Assembly: GCA_000442015.1 (NCBI GenBank)
Contig: KE561117.1
Location: 124,001 to 188,000 of the forward strand
Direction of reading: 5' to 3'
DNA length: 64,000 nucleotides
Source of the DNA: Rozella allomycis CSF55
Lineage: Eukaryota > Rozellomycota
The position numbers were made by a program, and so were the translations under genes. This document shows positions 43,426 to 54,660 of this stretch, piece after piece. The stretch's first letter is position 1. Each line of letters begins with the position of its first letter. A model generated the notes under the pieces. It did not search any database, was not told the origin of the DNA, and was given only the letters and a program-made list of their open reading frames with translations.

Positions 43426-46400
43426 ATGCTAAAAGCGCGACTATATTCCTTCAAAGCGCATCCATTTATATTCCGATTTGGCACTATCCGGCCGTTGAAT
43501 GCCTACGCGATCTCGATCGACCCATCATCGCGCGCGAGAAATAGTGTGAGTGCAGTTCAGCAGGGCCACCTGAACCGGATAATCAACAGCAGCATCAAGA
43601 GTGCGAATCCAGTTAGTACGATCTTGCCATTCATCCAGACGTATATCCGGCAGCAGGAGCTAGTTTGTGCCGAGTATTTAGTGGAGTATATGAAAAACAA
43701 CCACGAAGCGTTGTACGAGCGGGAGGTGTTGAGTGTGCAGCTGTGCAATGCGTTTGTGCGGCAGTATATGTTGCGGAGTGTTGATGTTGAGAGGAGTGGG
43801 TATTGGGTGCGGGAGATGGAGAGGTATGGGGTGCGGCCGAATGGGCAGACGTATTTGATATTTCTGAGGGCTGAGCTGCGGAATGGCGGGGAGAATGTGC
43901 GGAGGGTGTTGGAGGAGATGCGGAAGGTGGGGGTTGGGCTGAGAGCTGTGTTGATGGTGCTGGATGAGGATGAGGGGGAGGCGTTGAAAGAGGTAAGGTG
44001 ATGAATGGGGTGGGATAGATTGTGAGGGAAGGTGGGAAGGGGATTGAAGAGTATTGGAAAGAGTTGAGAGAGATTGAACGTAAGGAAAGTAGCATGGAGA
44101 ACACAACAACTAGTGCAGCAAGTGCGTCAACAAGTGCATCAACAAGTGAACCTGCTACATCAACTAATTCAACTTCATTAATAAATGTGATGGAAATAAA
44201 TAAAGAAATAAATTCATCGTTTGGAATTGAATATTTGAGAAACGCATTGAAACCACTAGAAAAAGACTACAAGGATGATTTCCTGTTGCAAGAGGCAATA
44301 GAGAACAAATCATATGAAGCATATGAAGAGTTTGAAAAGATAATGAATGAAAGATTCTACAAGCGAGTTGGGATAGTGAATACCAAGGCGATCTCACCTA
44401 TCCTGACGCGACTGTCTGATAACATGATAAGAAAGATCCATGAGAGTTTGAAAGAGGAGAGTGGGGTTGTAGAGTTGATTAAGGGGATTAAAGCGAATAG
44501 AATTTGTTATTTGATTTTGAGTTTGATTTGTCGAATGGATTGTTATGATGAGAGTGGGAGAATTCAATATGCGAAATTGGTGTTTGATTTTGGAAGGGAA
44601 TTGGAAGAATCGCAGAGGAGTTTATTTAAAGAGAATGATAAGAAGATTAGAGCTATTATAAACAGAGAGAAATTGAAGAGGGACAGGAGTGTTAACAGTG
44701 ATAAGTTGAAAGGTGAAAATTTGAGCAGTGATAGCTGTGACAGGAGTGTTAACAGTGGCAATAGTAACAGTGATAACAGTGGAATAGAATCTACTTCTAC
44801 TCCCTCCACTACATCTACTACTTCTACTACTTCCCCTCCTACTACTGATAATTTTGAAAGAGATTTGTTTGTGATTGAAAAAGAATTAGATGTTCGATGG
44901 AGTGAAGAACAAAAGGTGATGATAGGATCAAAGTTTATAGATTTAATGTTGGATAATTGCCAAGTACCCATGTATTTATTAGATGCGAATGAAACGAATA
45001 GAAAGAATGTTAAAATATTTGAATTCAAGAAAGAGTATCCAACAGGGGTTATTAAATGTCATCCAATGTTTATTAATTTAATTAAAAAAGATACAAAGTT
45101 TACTCACATTAATGCATCAATGTTTCCGATGGTTGTTCCCAGTCGCAAGTGGGTAACAATAGACGAAGGTAATTGAATGAGTATAAATTGTTAATAGGTA
45201 AGTGTAGTAGTTGTACTTGTTACTAGGTAAGCTTAGTAGTTGTACTTGTTACTAGGTAAGCTTAGTAGTTGTACTTGTTACTAGGTAAGCTTAGTAGTTG
45301 TACTTGTTACTAGGTAAACATCTAATTCTTACTATTTATAGGTAATCTCTTTTAATTCTCCTTTACTAGGTAATCTCGTCTGTTTCTCCAATAATATAGG
45401 GGTTTTTTAACATTGTCTAATTGCACAGTTAGATTTATTGGGAATAAATTTCAATCAGCAGAATTTATTAAAAAGGCAGAACAAGTTGGAAGATTAAAGT
45501 TAATGTTTAATGCATTGGATATTCTTGGAAGAACCAGCTGGAAAATTAATTTTAAAATTTTGAATATTTTGATTGAATGTTGGAATAGAAATTTAGAAAT
45601 TGGTTCTCTTCCAAAACTATTAAATTTATCAGATTTCAATAAACCTAAAAAATTATCAGAAATGAAAAAAATTAAACAAAAATTATCTTCAAATCACAGC
45701 CAAGTTTGTTCTACTTTATACAAATTAGAAATAGCAAAAGCATTCGTTAATAAAACTTTGTATTTCCCCCATAACGTTGATTTCAGAGGTAGAGCTTATC
45801 CAATAGCCCCTCATCTAAGTCACATTGGTATCAAAGTTGTTTATTCTATTTAATAAAGGCGATGATGTCTGCAGAAGTTTATTACAATTCTCTACAAAGA
45901 AACCACTAGGCAAAAATGGTTTCAAATGGCTCAAAATTCACATTTCTAATCTATTTGGTCATGACAAGTAACAAGGATTAAATTAATTATTAAAGATGCT
46001 CTTTTCAAGATAGAATTAAATTTACTGAAGAAAATTCAGAAAATATTATTAGATCTGCTACTCAGCCACTAGATCACACGTGGTGGCAATCTGCTGAAAA
46101 TCCATTTCAGTTTCTAGCTGCGTGTATTGAATACAAGAATTGCATTGAAAGTGGTAATGTTGAGTCTTATGAATCTGCTATGCCTATGCAGTTGGATGGG
46201 TCATGCAATGGGTTACAACACTATGCGGCACTTGGCAGAGATTACAAAGGTAACAATGTTTAAGTAGGCGTTTATATAGGTATTCTATGATTAGTTCTTT
46301 CATTAAGGTATTCTATGATTGTTTCTTTCATTAAGGTAATGGATGTGTATTTCTATAATAAAGGCGCCAAGTCTGTAAATTTAATTGATGGTGAAAAGCC

Positions 46401-47856
46401 AATGGATGTTTATTCCGATGTAGCCAAAATAGTTCAAGAGAAATTAACTCTTATCATAACTGAAAATGAATCAAAAGAATTCAAAGTTGATAACAGCGAA
46501 GATAATGATGATTGTATTGTATTTGAAGAAAGTGATATTAACAACACTTCNAAATTATATCTGAAAATGAATCAAAAGAATTTAAAGTTGATAACAGCGA
46601 AGATAATGATAATGATGATTGTATTGTATTTGAAGAAAGTGATATTAACAATACTTCTACTTCTACATCAACTTCTACTTCTACTACACCGCCTTCAACC
46701 CCTTCTGTTTCAACGCTTCAGTTGGCTAAACTACTTTCTGGTAACATTTCAAGAAAAGTAATTCAATCTTCAATCTCTATTTATAGATTGTTAAACAAAC
46801 TGTAATGACAAATGTTTATGGAGTCACTTTGATTGGCGCCAAAGAACAGATTTACTCAAAACTAGATTTCATTCAAGACGAACAATTAAAATACCAATCG
46901 TCTCTCTTTCTAGCCAAACTAGTTTTCGAATCGCTAGCAACTCTATTCGTCAGCACCCGCCAAATCCAAACTTGGCTCGTTCAAATTGGCAAAGAAATCA
47001 CTCGCTCAATTCCACTCAAAGACGCTAAAAAATATTACCCTTCAATCCCAATTCTTTCTCTAAATGAATTCCATGCCTTGAAATATTCAAAAATCCGCCC
47101 TTTCAATCCATCCAAACTGCCGCTCTACCCCTGCACACCCATCTCCTGGACATCCCCAATCGGCCTGCCCATCCTGCAGCCATACTTTTCCAGCTCAATT
47201 ATCGACATCAAAACGAAGCGTCAGTCCATCAACCTCAAAATCCTCAAAAACGGCATGATCGACAAGCGCAAGCAGGTAACAATTCATCTCACTCGTTATC
47301 AGGTGGCTGGGTTCCCGCCAAATTTTGTGCATTCTTTGGATGCGTCGCATATGTTCTATACGGCTTTGGAGTGCAGTGAGAAAGGGTTGCAGTTTGCGGC
47401 TGTGCATGATAGTTTCTGGACGCATTTGTGCGATGCTGATGTGCTGGCTAAAGTTGTTAGGGAACAGTTTTGTAGGCTGCATGCGGAGAGCTGGGTGGAG
47501 GAGCTGGCGAGGCAACTGAGGGAGACTTTGAGGGAGCATGTTGTGCCTGTTAGAGTTTATGGAGAAGGTTATAAAGAAGGTTATAAGGAAGGTGGAAATG
47601 TGGATGTAGAGGGTAATTATGTAGATGGAGTTTAAAAGGAATAAAAGGAAATGAGGAAGGTATAGAAAGTGTAGAGAAATTATCAGAAGAAAGTGTGAAT
47701 AGTGAGAAATCATTAGAAGAAAGTGCGATTAATGAGAAATCAAAGAGAAAATCAACAGGAACAAATTATTTCAGACCAGTCATTATTCCTGATCCACCAG
47801 CCAAGGGCGATTTTGATCTCAATCAAGTTAAAAGCTCAACATATTTCTTTTCATAA
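43426..47856 (+). CDS. RPO41: mitochondrial DNA-directed RNA polymerase (Rpo41/POLRMT)
   Basis: Single-subunit T7-type polymerase. N-terminal PPR-like helices ([19 protein letters not shown]), a low-complexity Ser/Asn/Thr insert near residues 420-470, then the catalytic core: [19 protein letters not shown] (motif A, catalytic Asp), [19 protein letters not shown] (motif B, Lys and Tyr), [16 protein letters not shown] and [11 protein letters not shown] (motif C, second Asp), ending SSTYFFS. Many mini-introns reconstruct it: 26 nt (43993 region), an 8-unit array (45169-45399), 31, 28, a 4-unit array (46250-46363), 29, 27 (47276-47302) and 26 nt. A T run at 45403 needs one more T for continuity. 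The block around N at 46551 is duplicated. GC content differs sharply between segments of the same gene. Confidence 0.95.
45169..45399 (+). repeat. head-to-tail array of eight intron-like units
   Basis: Units: 45169-45197 (29 nt), 45198-45226, 45227-45255, 45256-45284, 45285-45313 (29 nt each), 45314-45341 (28), 45342-45369 (28), 45370-45399 (30). Every unit starts GTAA and ends AG, with AG|GT junctions and no exon between. Units 3 to 5 are identical, unit 2 differs at one base, the others differ strongly. The whole 231 nt lies between the exons ending WVTIDE and beginning with SNCTVRFIG. Confidence 0.9.
46250..46363 (+). repeat. head-to-tail array of four intron-like units
   Basis: Units 46250-46279 (30 nt), 46280-46307 (28), 46308-46335 (28) and 46336-46363 (28), each GTA...AG. 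The two middle units differ at only two bases. Deleting exactly these 114 nt gives the conserved polymerase sequence [14 protein letters not shown] in frame. Confidence 0.93.
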
Positions 47857-48249
47857 AAATGCATTAAATAAATATTTAAAGTGTATAAATAAATGTTAAC
47901 AAGTCTAATTATCTAATTGCTAATTCCTTTAAAATGTACACCACACATGAATGGTAACAAAAAAATTTATCTTTTATTCTTTTATTAAAGACAAGAAGCC
48001 TCATCGATGGCGAGGAAAATGGATTTCTTAGCGGCAAACGCGAGGGTTATGCATATTTGAGTGGTTGGACAAACGTGTTTCTATTTTTGTCAGTGAAAAT
48101 ATTAATGCCATCAATATTGACTTTACCTTGTCCTTGCATAAGAATTACAAGTGGGCATGTCAACAGTTTTGCGAGGACGATCAACATTCACAGCCCGTTT
48201 TGATAGAAAGACTTGAAATTAAACTCTATTAAATGAACAATCTATAAGT
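47857..48249. other. spacer, possible tiny minus-strand gene
   Basis: Between convergent genes. A minus-strand reading GQGKVNIDGINIFTDKNRN ending at about 48040, or a spliced alternative containing VNVDRPRKTVDMPTCNS, has coding-like composition, but no full gene can be built. Otherwise nothing seen. Confidence 0.35.
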
Positions 48250-49836
48250 TTATTTAGTCATTGCAAATTTCATGGAAACGATCGACTGCACAAGAATCTC
48301 ATTGAAATGCATCGCCATCGCTGCCATATGACTGGCTCTAATAACGTCGCTCGTACTAACTCCGGTCTTTAGAAATCTTCTGGCAATATTAATAATCTCA
48401 ATTTTCATCACATGCACCAATCTATATTGGAGCGACAGCATTGACTTGATTTCCATAAGCATTTCAATCAACCCCTCCAATGCAGGAATCTCATTAAAGG
48501 CCAGAATATCTGCTAGATGGTTTATGGATTCTTCGTCTTTTGTATACTTTGTCAAGTGCTGGATTCTTGTAAAGAGCGTCTGCTGCGCTTGAGCTTCCTC
48601 GGCTGATGTCGGGCTAGGTGACAGTGAATCTATTATGTGCTGGACATTAGATGTTGTTGATGTGCTTGATGAGAGGTAGCTGTTGGTTGACGATGGGCTG
48701 ATACTTTCATTTGCGCTATTTGATGGTCGCGATTGCCCGTTTGCACCTTGAGATTGTCTATTTGATTCATTTGATGGTCTAGTTGTGGTTGAAGATGAAT
48801 TTGAGTTTTGTACTGGACGAGTTAATTGATTCACAGCATTGGTAGCATTGTTCGCATTATCAACTCTTTCACCCTTGCCTTTGACTTTGATCGTTTTAAA
48901 AATCTTGGAGACTTTTCTGGTAACTTTGTGCTTCTTTAAAGAGCTTAAAAACTTGTTCATAACCTTCTTCTTCCCCTTGCCTCTATTATTTTCCTCTAGA
49001 ACATTTTCTATATTTCCTCTCGTAACTTCTTCGTCCAAATTGCTGACATAATCACTGCATTTTTCTATTGAACTATCTCTTCTCTCTTCTTGCAAACTAG
49101 GGTCCGATTCACTGTCTTTTTGCAAGTAAAAACTCTCACTTCCCGACTCACTTTCAATGTTCCTCTTTTCTCTCTCCATCTCAAAATACTTCCTCAAGCT
49201 TTCAAACACTCTTCCCTTTTCCTCCTCTATCCACAGCGCACATTTGCCTTTATACGAATTCAACCCCTCCAACGAAGCAGCAACCGCCAGAATACCATGC
49301 ATTAACAAATGCTCACTCAAAACATCCAGCTGTGGTAGCAATTTCGTTAAATCATCAACTATCAATGGCGTCATTCCAAGTGTGGGACGTTCTACATTCT
49401 GCGTACTCAGAATTCCACCTAATGTATCCAACAAATCTTTCAAATAGAAATGCACAGTATTTAAAACAGAAGGATCTTTTTCGGGAATATGCTTGATAAA
49501 CAAATCCAAATTAAGAGCAGCACGGTCAGTAGCGAATTTAAGTTCTAATGACATGGAAGGAGGCAACATCGGTAGGGATGTCAGATTGTAGATGGATTCA
49601 AAAGCCACATCATATCGAAATTTGAAATTGGAAACTAAGAGTTCACTTGCTGATGCATCTTGCAAGATTTCTAGGTATTCTGGGATTATAGCCTTTTTCT
49701 ACCATTTACCTGGAACAATAGGAACAGTTTCCAAAAAATCGGATAGCAAATAGTTATGGCCGCCGTACTTGCTTAGATCTAACACTGCTGACAAGCACGG
49801 ATAAAAAAGTAGGCAGGAAAATAAGAAAATTTTCAT
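48250..49836 (-). CDS. large secreted helical protein with Ser-rich middle (paralogue 1)
   Basis: Exon 1 encodes a signal peptide (KIFLFSCLLFYPCLSA) and ends at a 30-nt intron near 49680-49709; exon 2 encodes about 470 residues. Layout: helical N-terminal domain (LKDLLDTLGGILSTQN), charged coiled region, very basic patch (KKVMNKFLSSLKKHKVTRK), a Ser/Asn/Thr-rich low-complexity linker, and a C-terminal helical module LAFNEIPALEGLIEMLMEIK. The C-terminal module recurs in the two downstream neighbours. Family not known; a secreted, fast-evolving protein of possible host-interaction role. Confidence 0.65.
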
Positions 49837-49887
49837 GGTGGCTGAGTGGACAATGTGCTATATTTTTAGATCATATTTTAGTATTTA

Positions 49888-50848
49888 TTATTCATAATTA
49901 TGAAAAGTGTAAGGATACACACTCTTCAGATAAACGTTCGAATGTTGTAATGCAAGACGAACGTTGTTAGAACGTCTGTTATCAACTTGTTCAATATTCA
50001 ACTCGGACAAATCGTTTGCCAGCATGTTTAGCATCTCTATTTGCGAAGACACAGCATTGTCGAAACGTTGTAACACATTCTCAAATTGTTCCAAAGCAGG
50101 GATAGTTCCAGTCGCAAATATTCTGGCTTTCTCTCTTTGTTCTTGTTCTTCCATTGCATACTTTTCAGCATATGCGGAGCCATTTGTAGTAATCAAGCTT
50201 AGTGCAGAAAGAATAAGTTTCTCTTTAGATTCACGAGATGGAACTTGCTTTATTAATTCTTTTACCTTTGGTTTGCCACAATACACGGAAAAGTCTTCAA
50301 GAAATTCATCCAACTGTGAATTTATCATGTTATTGATATTTTGGGCAATGGCTTTGAATCCTTGAATACCGCCATGCACTTTATCTTTAAAATTTTTTGT
50401 GATTTCTATTGCTTTTTCTATTTCGTGCAATTGATCTTTGAGTTCGCGAAAGATGTTCTCAATGTTGTCTTTTTCTACTAAAGTTGCCTCAAAGAGATCT
50501 TTTAAAAGTAAGAAAACAAGAGAAACAACTGGAAGATTTTCATGGACGGCGGTTGAAGTGTAGAAGTTTTCAATCTCGGATAATATAGCTACACTAAAAT
50601 CCTTCACTGGACTTAAAATGTCTGCTGATAAAATGTTGCTTTTGAAAGTAGTATCTAAGTATCCCATAGCCTGATAGAGTTCTTGCATATTAACTTGGTC
50701 TATTTAAGTGTGTTACACTATCTTTACTTTTAACAACCTTAACTTGAAAATCTTCAGATTTCAATTTGTTTAAAATTCCTTTGGGAGATTGTGTTGTAAC
50801 TATTTGTTGGAACCCAAAAACGAAAAGCAGGATAAGGGCCTTTCTCAT
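49888..50848 (-). CDS. secreted helical protein (paralogue 2)
   Basis: Exon 1 supplies the signal peptide RKALILLFVFGFQQIVTTQS; a 28-nt intron near 50696-50723 leads into NMQELYQAMGYLDTTF. The mature protein is about 290 residues, all helical, with C-terminal FATGTIPALEQFENVLQRFD that matches the IPALE module of the neighbours. Two cysteines at most, so not a classic Cys-rich effector. Stop followed by AATAAA. Not recognised. Confidence 0.65.
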
Positions 50849-51102
50849 CACAAATTTTTTGGTGGCTTAGATATTCTGGACTCTAGATCTAGTCAAAAGA
50901 TTTGAATATGTCCAGTGATTAAGAAGCCCTCGATACTTTGGATAATTCAATAATTGAGAAAAAAGAATCTAAACAAAGAACATTGTTTTTAAATGAGCTT
51001 GTAGTCCTCTGAATAATCAAAATCAGATTTAAAGAAAGAATCATGCAAGTCTCAACGTGTGAAAAGTAGTATAATGTAATAAATGAAACTAATTTATTCA
51101 TT

Positions 51103-52186
51103 TTATGGATTTGTCATGCTCCAAAATGTAAACATCTTTTCAGCCATGTACAAATTGGAAACGACAGTCTTGTAAATATCTCGAACCGAATCGTCTAATC
51201 CCATGAGTTGCAACCTTGAAGATGTCATACCCAAACCGAAAAAGAGTTCTTTAAAAAGCAATTGATTTAATTTCATAAATCCTTGAAATTCAACTAAATT
51301 GACTTCTAGATTTATCAGAGGCTCAACTTTCTCATTAATAATTTGTTTGGCTTGCAAAAAATGATTGGTACTAAAAGTACAGTAATTTTCTTCATCTAAA
51401 GATTCAACGAGATTTGTTTTGCCATCAAAGTGGATTTTATAAAGTTTCGTGGCAGGAGCTTTTGTCTTCATTAAACAGCTTGCAGCAGCTAGAACAAGAG
51501 GCCTATTAGACGATGGATCTGACAGTAACTCTTTTACTGCCACGGGTTCCTTTTCGTGGATTATTATTTGATAATCAGGTACTTTTTCAATAAATATTTT
51601 CAAGTAATTGCGACTTCTATCTCTAATGACTTTGTTTAGATGAGAGACTTTTAATTGGACTGGCTTGACAGATAATTCTTGAAACATGGCCAATTGATCG
51701 ATCAGAGAGATCAATTGTTCCTTTGCAATTTTGATGCCGCGGATTATCTTTTTAGTGTCTTTTGATGCACGTGATAATTCGTCAACGGTGTCAATATATG
51801 TTTCTCTCAAAGGAAGTTGAAAATCTTCTACACTTTGCATAAAATTGTCAAAATATTTATCTTTCATGGATTTGAGCAATTTGGACAGTTCAATAAGAGC
51901 AGGCCTTTGAGATTTAAAAAAGTGATTTTCAGGAAACAGATTAACAACATCTGTCGACAGCTTATTCAATTTTATATAGCTTTCTTTAACAGGTTCATAG
52001 TTTTCGAGCAATTCAAGCATAACTGACTATAAAAATGACATGATCCTTACCAGAGTTGACTTTTATGTCACTGCAATCTGCGTGGTAAATTTCGGGGATT
52101 CCAATAACGCTCGCTAGTTCTGTTGCATCACGGCTTATAGTGTTAGCTTGTAGAACAGCCAAGAACAGGAGAAAAAATAACATCAT
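51103..52186 (-). CDS. secreted helical protein (paralogue 3)
   Basis: Exon 1 encodes signal peptide MLFFLLFLAVLQANTIS and ends VNS; a 28-nt intron near 52022-52049 joins MLELLENYEPVKESYIKL. About 335 residues, helical, with VEPLINLEVNLVEFQGFMKL aligning to the IPALE module of the two upstream paralogues. Same exon layout as the others (signal peptide in exon 1, short intron, long exon 2), supporting common descent. Function unknown. Confidence 0.65.
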
Positions 52187-52270
52187 CAGGGGTTTCCTCC
52201 GGGGTCAGATTTTTGAGATTCAAAAGATCGATTTTCTGAAAAATCTAAAATCTGCTTGAAAAATTAAACT

Positions 52271-52810
52271 TTATTTATTTATCTCATTGATGGCAAATAC
52301 ATCATTGAAAACAGGTATGAAATAGTCTCCGAGCAATGGTTGATTATCGAGCCAAAAAGATTCTTGATTTGGTACTAGATCTTTTCTAACCTGATGTGAC
52401 ATCAGATCTTTTGAGAAATGTGGTCTGTCGGTCCAGGAATCAACCAAATTCATTACACGATCATATAATGCTTGCTTTTTACCACAAGGAGATACATTAA
52501 ATTCTCGTAGGATACTCTTCAAGGTTAAAGTTGTAAGTTCATTTACAGATTTCCCTCTAATTTGATTTAATACCCTCGTTCGTTTTTCTGCCAAAGTTTC
52601 GATTGGCTTAATTGTGAATTCTTTGCTTAAACTCTTAATCGCTACTTTGCATGGCTTATTTAACGAAATTACGTCAGACGCAAACGTTTCTTGGTCTAAG
52701 TTCCAGTTCATTTCATGCATAGTGTTTAGATCTAATTCTTGTTTAAAATTATAATCAACTGTAGGAGGTACTGGGGCGTCGAAATACTTTTTGTAATTCA
52801 AACTGTTCAT
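52271..52810 (-). CDS. SAP-like domain protein
   Basis: Single exon, 179 residues. Residues 90-130 (LTLKSILREFNVSPCGKKQA, LYDRVMNLVDS) match the helix-turn-helix SAP motif that binds AT-rich DNA or RNA. The rest is unrecognised. It could be a mitochondrial or nuclear nucleic-acid-associated protein. Stop TAA is inside AATAAA. Confidence 0.55.
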   Translation of the reverse strand: MNSLNYKKYFDAPVPPTVDYNFKQELDLNTMHEMNWNLDQETFASDVISLNKPCKVAIKSLSKEFTIKPIETLAEKRTRVLNQIRGKSVNELTTLTLKSILREFNVSPCGKKQALYDRVMNLVDSWTDRPHFSKDLMSHQVRKDLVPNQESFWLDNQPLLGDYFIPVFNDVFAINEINK

Positions 52811-52873
52811 GTTGTTAGATATAATACCCCTGACGGGATAGGTATGAAAAAATAAAAATAGAAACTAATGGCT

Positions 52874-53684
52874 TTATATAACTTTGGCTTCATTCTTCAA
52901 CTTTTCAATTAATTCATCGACATTAGCGACTTTTTTGCCAGATTGTCTCTTAGGGGGTTCTTCTACTTTTAAAGTTTGTAATCTAGGGGAAATCGTTACA
53001 TTCAAGTCAGCCGGGGTAAATTTTTCAATAATTTTCTTTTTTGCCTTCATTATATTTGGTAGAGTAGCATAACGCGGCGTATTTAATCTATAAATTGTTA
53101 TAAACAAAGAATACCTTAAATCCGTGGTAATTACAGCAGGAAGCGCAATCTCTACCGTTTCAAGACCACCATCAATTTCTCTTTTTACTTGAAGTTTTTT
53201 GTTTCCAATATTTTCAATCTTATAAGCAAATGTTGCCTCTTAAGACGTTTTCTTTTAACATTACCTGCGACCAGTTCATGAGTCCGGAAAGCATTTGCCC
53301 GGTTTGATTGGAATCATCATCTATTGCTTGCTTGCCCAAGATAACAAGGTCAGGCTTTTCTTTCTCAATGATGCCTTTGAATAGCTTAGCTACATCCAAT
53401 GGTTGCAATTTCTCGTCCTCCACATCAACATGGACGGCTTTATCTGCACCCATTGCAAGAGCTGTTCGCAATACCTCTTGGACTTTAATGGACCCACAAG
53501 AAACAGCAATAACTTCTGTGGCATGCTTTGATTCCTTCATTTTCACCGCCTCCTCAACAGCCAATTCATCAAATGGATTCATGGAATGCTTCACATTGTT
53601 GGTTTCAACGCCAGAAAAATCAGGTTTTACCCTGATTCTAACGGCGTAATCTATAACTCTTTTGCAGCCCACTAAAATCTTCAT
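52874..53684 (-). CDS. electron transfer flavoprotein subunit beta
   Basis: Mitochondrial matrix protein that passes electrons from acyl-CoA dehydrogenases to ETF-QO. Start [48 protein letters not shown] and [19 protein letters not shown] (AMP site) are typical; a 28-nt intron joins SGLMNWSQ to ATFAYKIE, and a 27-nt intron near 53090-53116 joins VITTDLR to [18 protein letters not shown]. Full length, about 252 residues. No obvious presequence, as in the animal homologue. Confidence 0.93.
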
Positions 53685-53793
53685 CTTGTATTTGTAAAAT
53701 TCAGAACTATAAAAAACACTCTTTATTTAATTTAAAAGTTAATTGTAATGTAGTAATAGCTTTTTCAAATGTATTATGCAAAAGTTCATTGCA

Positions 53794-54554
53794 TTACTGA
53801 AATTGCAATTCATTGTAGGAAATTTGAGTGTATCTTTTGAAAGGGTCATTATTCGCAATGTTTAATTTCAGTTCGAATGTATATTGTTGAAAAACGGACG
53901 AGTAAGAAACCTCCGAAAACCCTAGTCCTTTAAACAGGTTCATGCTAGGCTTGTTTTTCTCTGTAATTTTTGCTACAAAGCTGTCAATGTTAAGATTATT
54001 TATAACTAGTTTTAGGATGGATGAATAATTTACTATAATCCATCATAATCATTATGGCTTCTTTCCCTAGTCCTTTTCCTCGAAATGAATATTCTGATAT
54101 TTATCTTTTTTAGTATATATTACCCGCTATCATCACCTCTAATTCAGCGATTTTATCATCTTCATGCATCAAAAAACAATTAACATCTCCTATCATTGCT
54201 GTTAAATGCCAATCATAATGTTACCATCAACTTCCGATCTTTTGTCATTGAACTCGGTTTTGTCAAGAACAATAAATGTTAATTCTTTATATAGCTTCAA
54301 AGATATGTTACTGTCTACATCTTCCCGCCAAGATTTTTGCATAGCGTATTCTTCTTCCAAAGTTAAGGGTTCTGAACAAGTTAACTCTACATTTTGGAAT
54401 TTTAAAAGCATTACCTTGCAGATCAGGATTTTTCATCCACAAATGATATTTTTCCACATGCCTTTTTTCATATGGGACTAGGATAACCTTTTCACCGATC
54501 TTGTGAATTTTATTTATAGAATGTTACCAAACAAACATTTTCGTTCAGTTTCAT
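53794..54554 (-). CDS. N-acetyltransferase NAT9-like
   Basis: GNAT-fold acetyltransferase. Start MKLNENVCL, then after a 28-nt intron (near 54496-54523) IGEKVILVPYEKRHVEKYHL, LTCSEPLTLEEEYAMQKSW, LTFIVLDKTEF, MIGDVNCFLM and the acetyl-CoA loop FRGKGLGKEAIMIMM, matching NAT9 throughout. Several further introns (26-30 nt) occur between these blocks, for example near 54395-54420, 54280 and 54210. In animals NAT9 is tied to microtubule stability; here function is inferred from family only. Confidence 0.88.
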
Positions 54555-54660
54555 CTTTAAAAAGGAAACTTGTAAATTTCAACTGCGCTATGCAACTTTG
54601 GTTTTAACAGTCAAATTTTGTTGTCAAAAGGTATCCAAGATACCTTAAAAGAAAATCAAC

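Noticed and set aside
43631-44109. Long open frames of 140-160 codons on the minus strand
   Set aside because: They are antisense to the well-supported polymerase exons in a GC-rich segment and have low-complexity Ser/Pro/His composition.
45198-45313. Regular 29-nt direct repeats suggesting a CRISPR array
   Set aside because: Repeats are contiguous without spacers, lie inside a eukaryotic gene, and each begins GT and ends AG; they are intron units.
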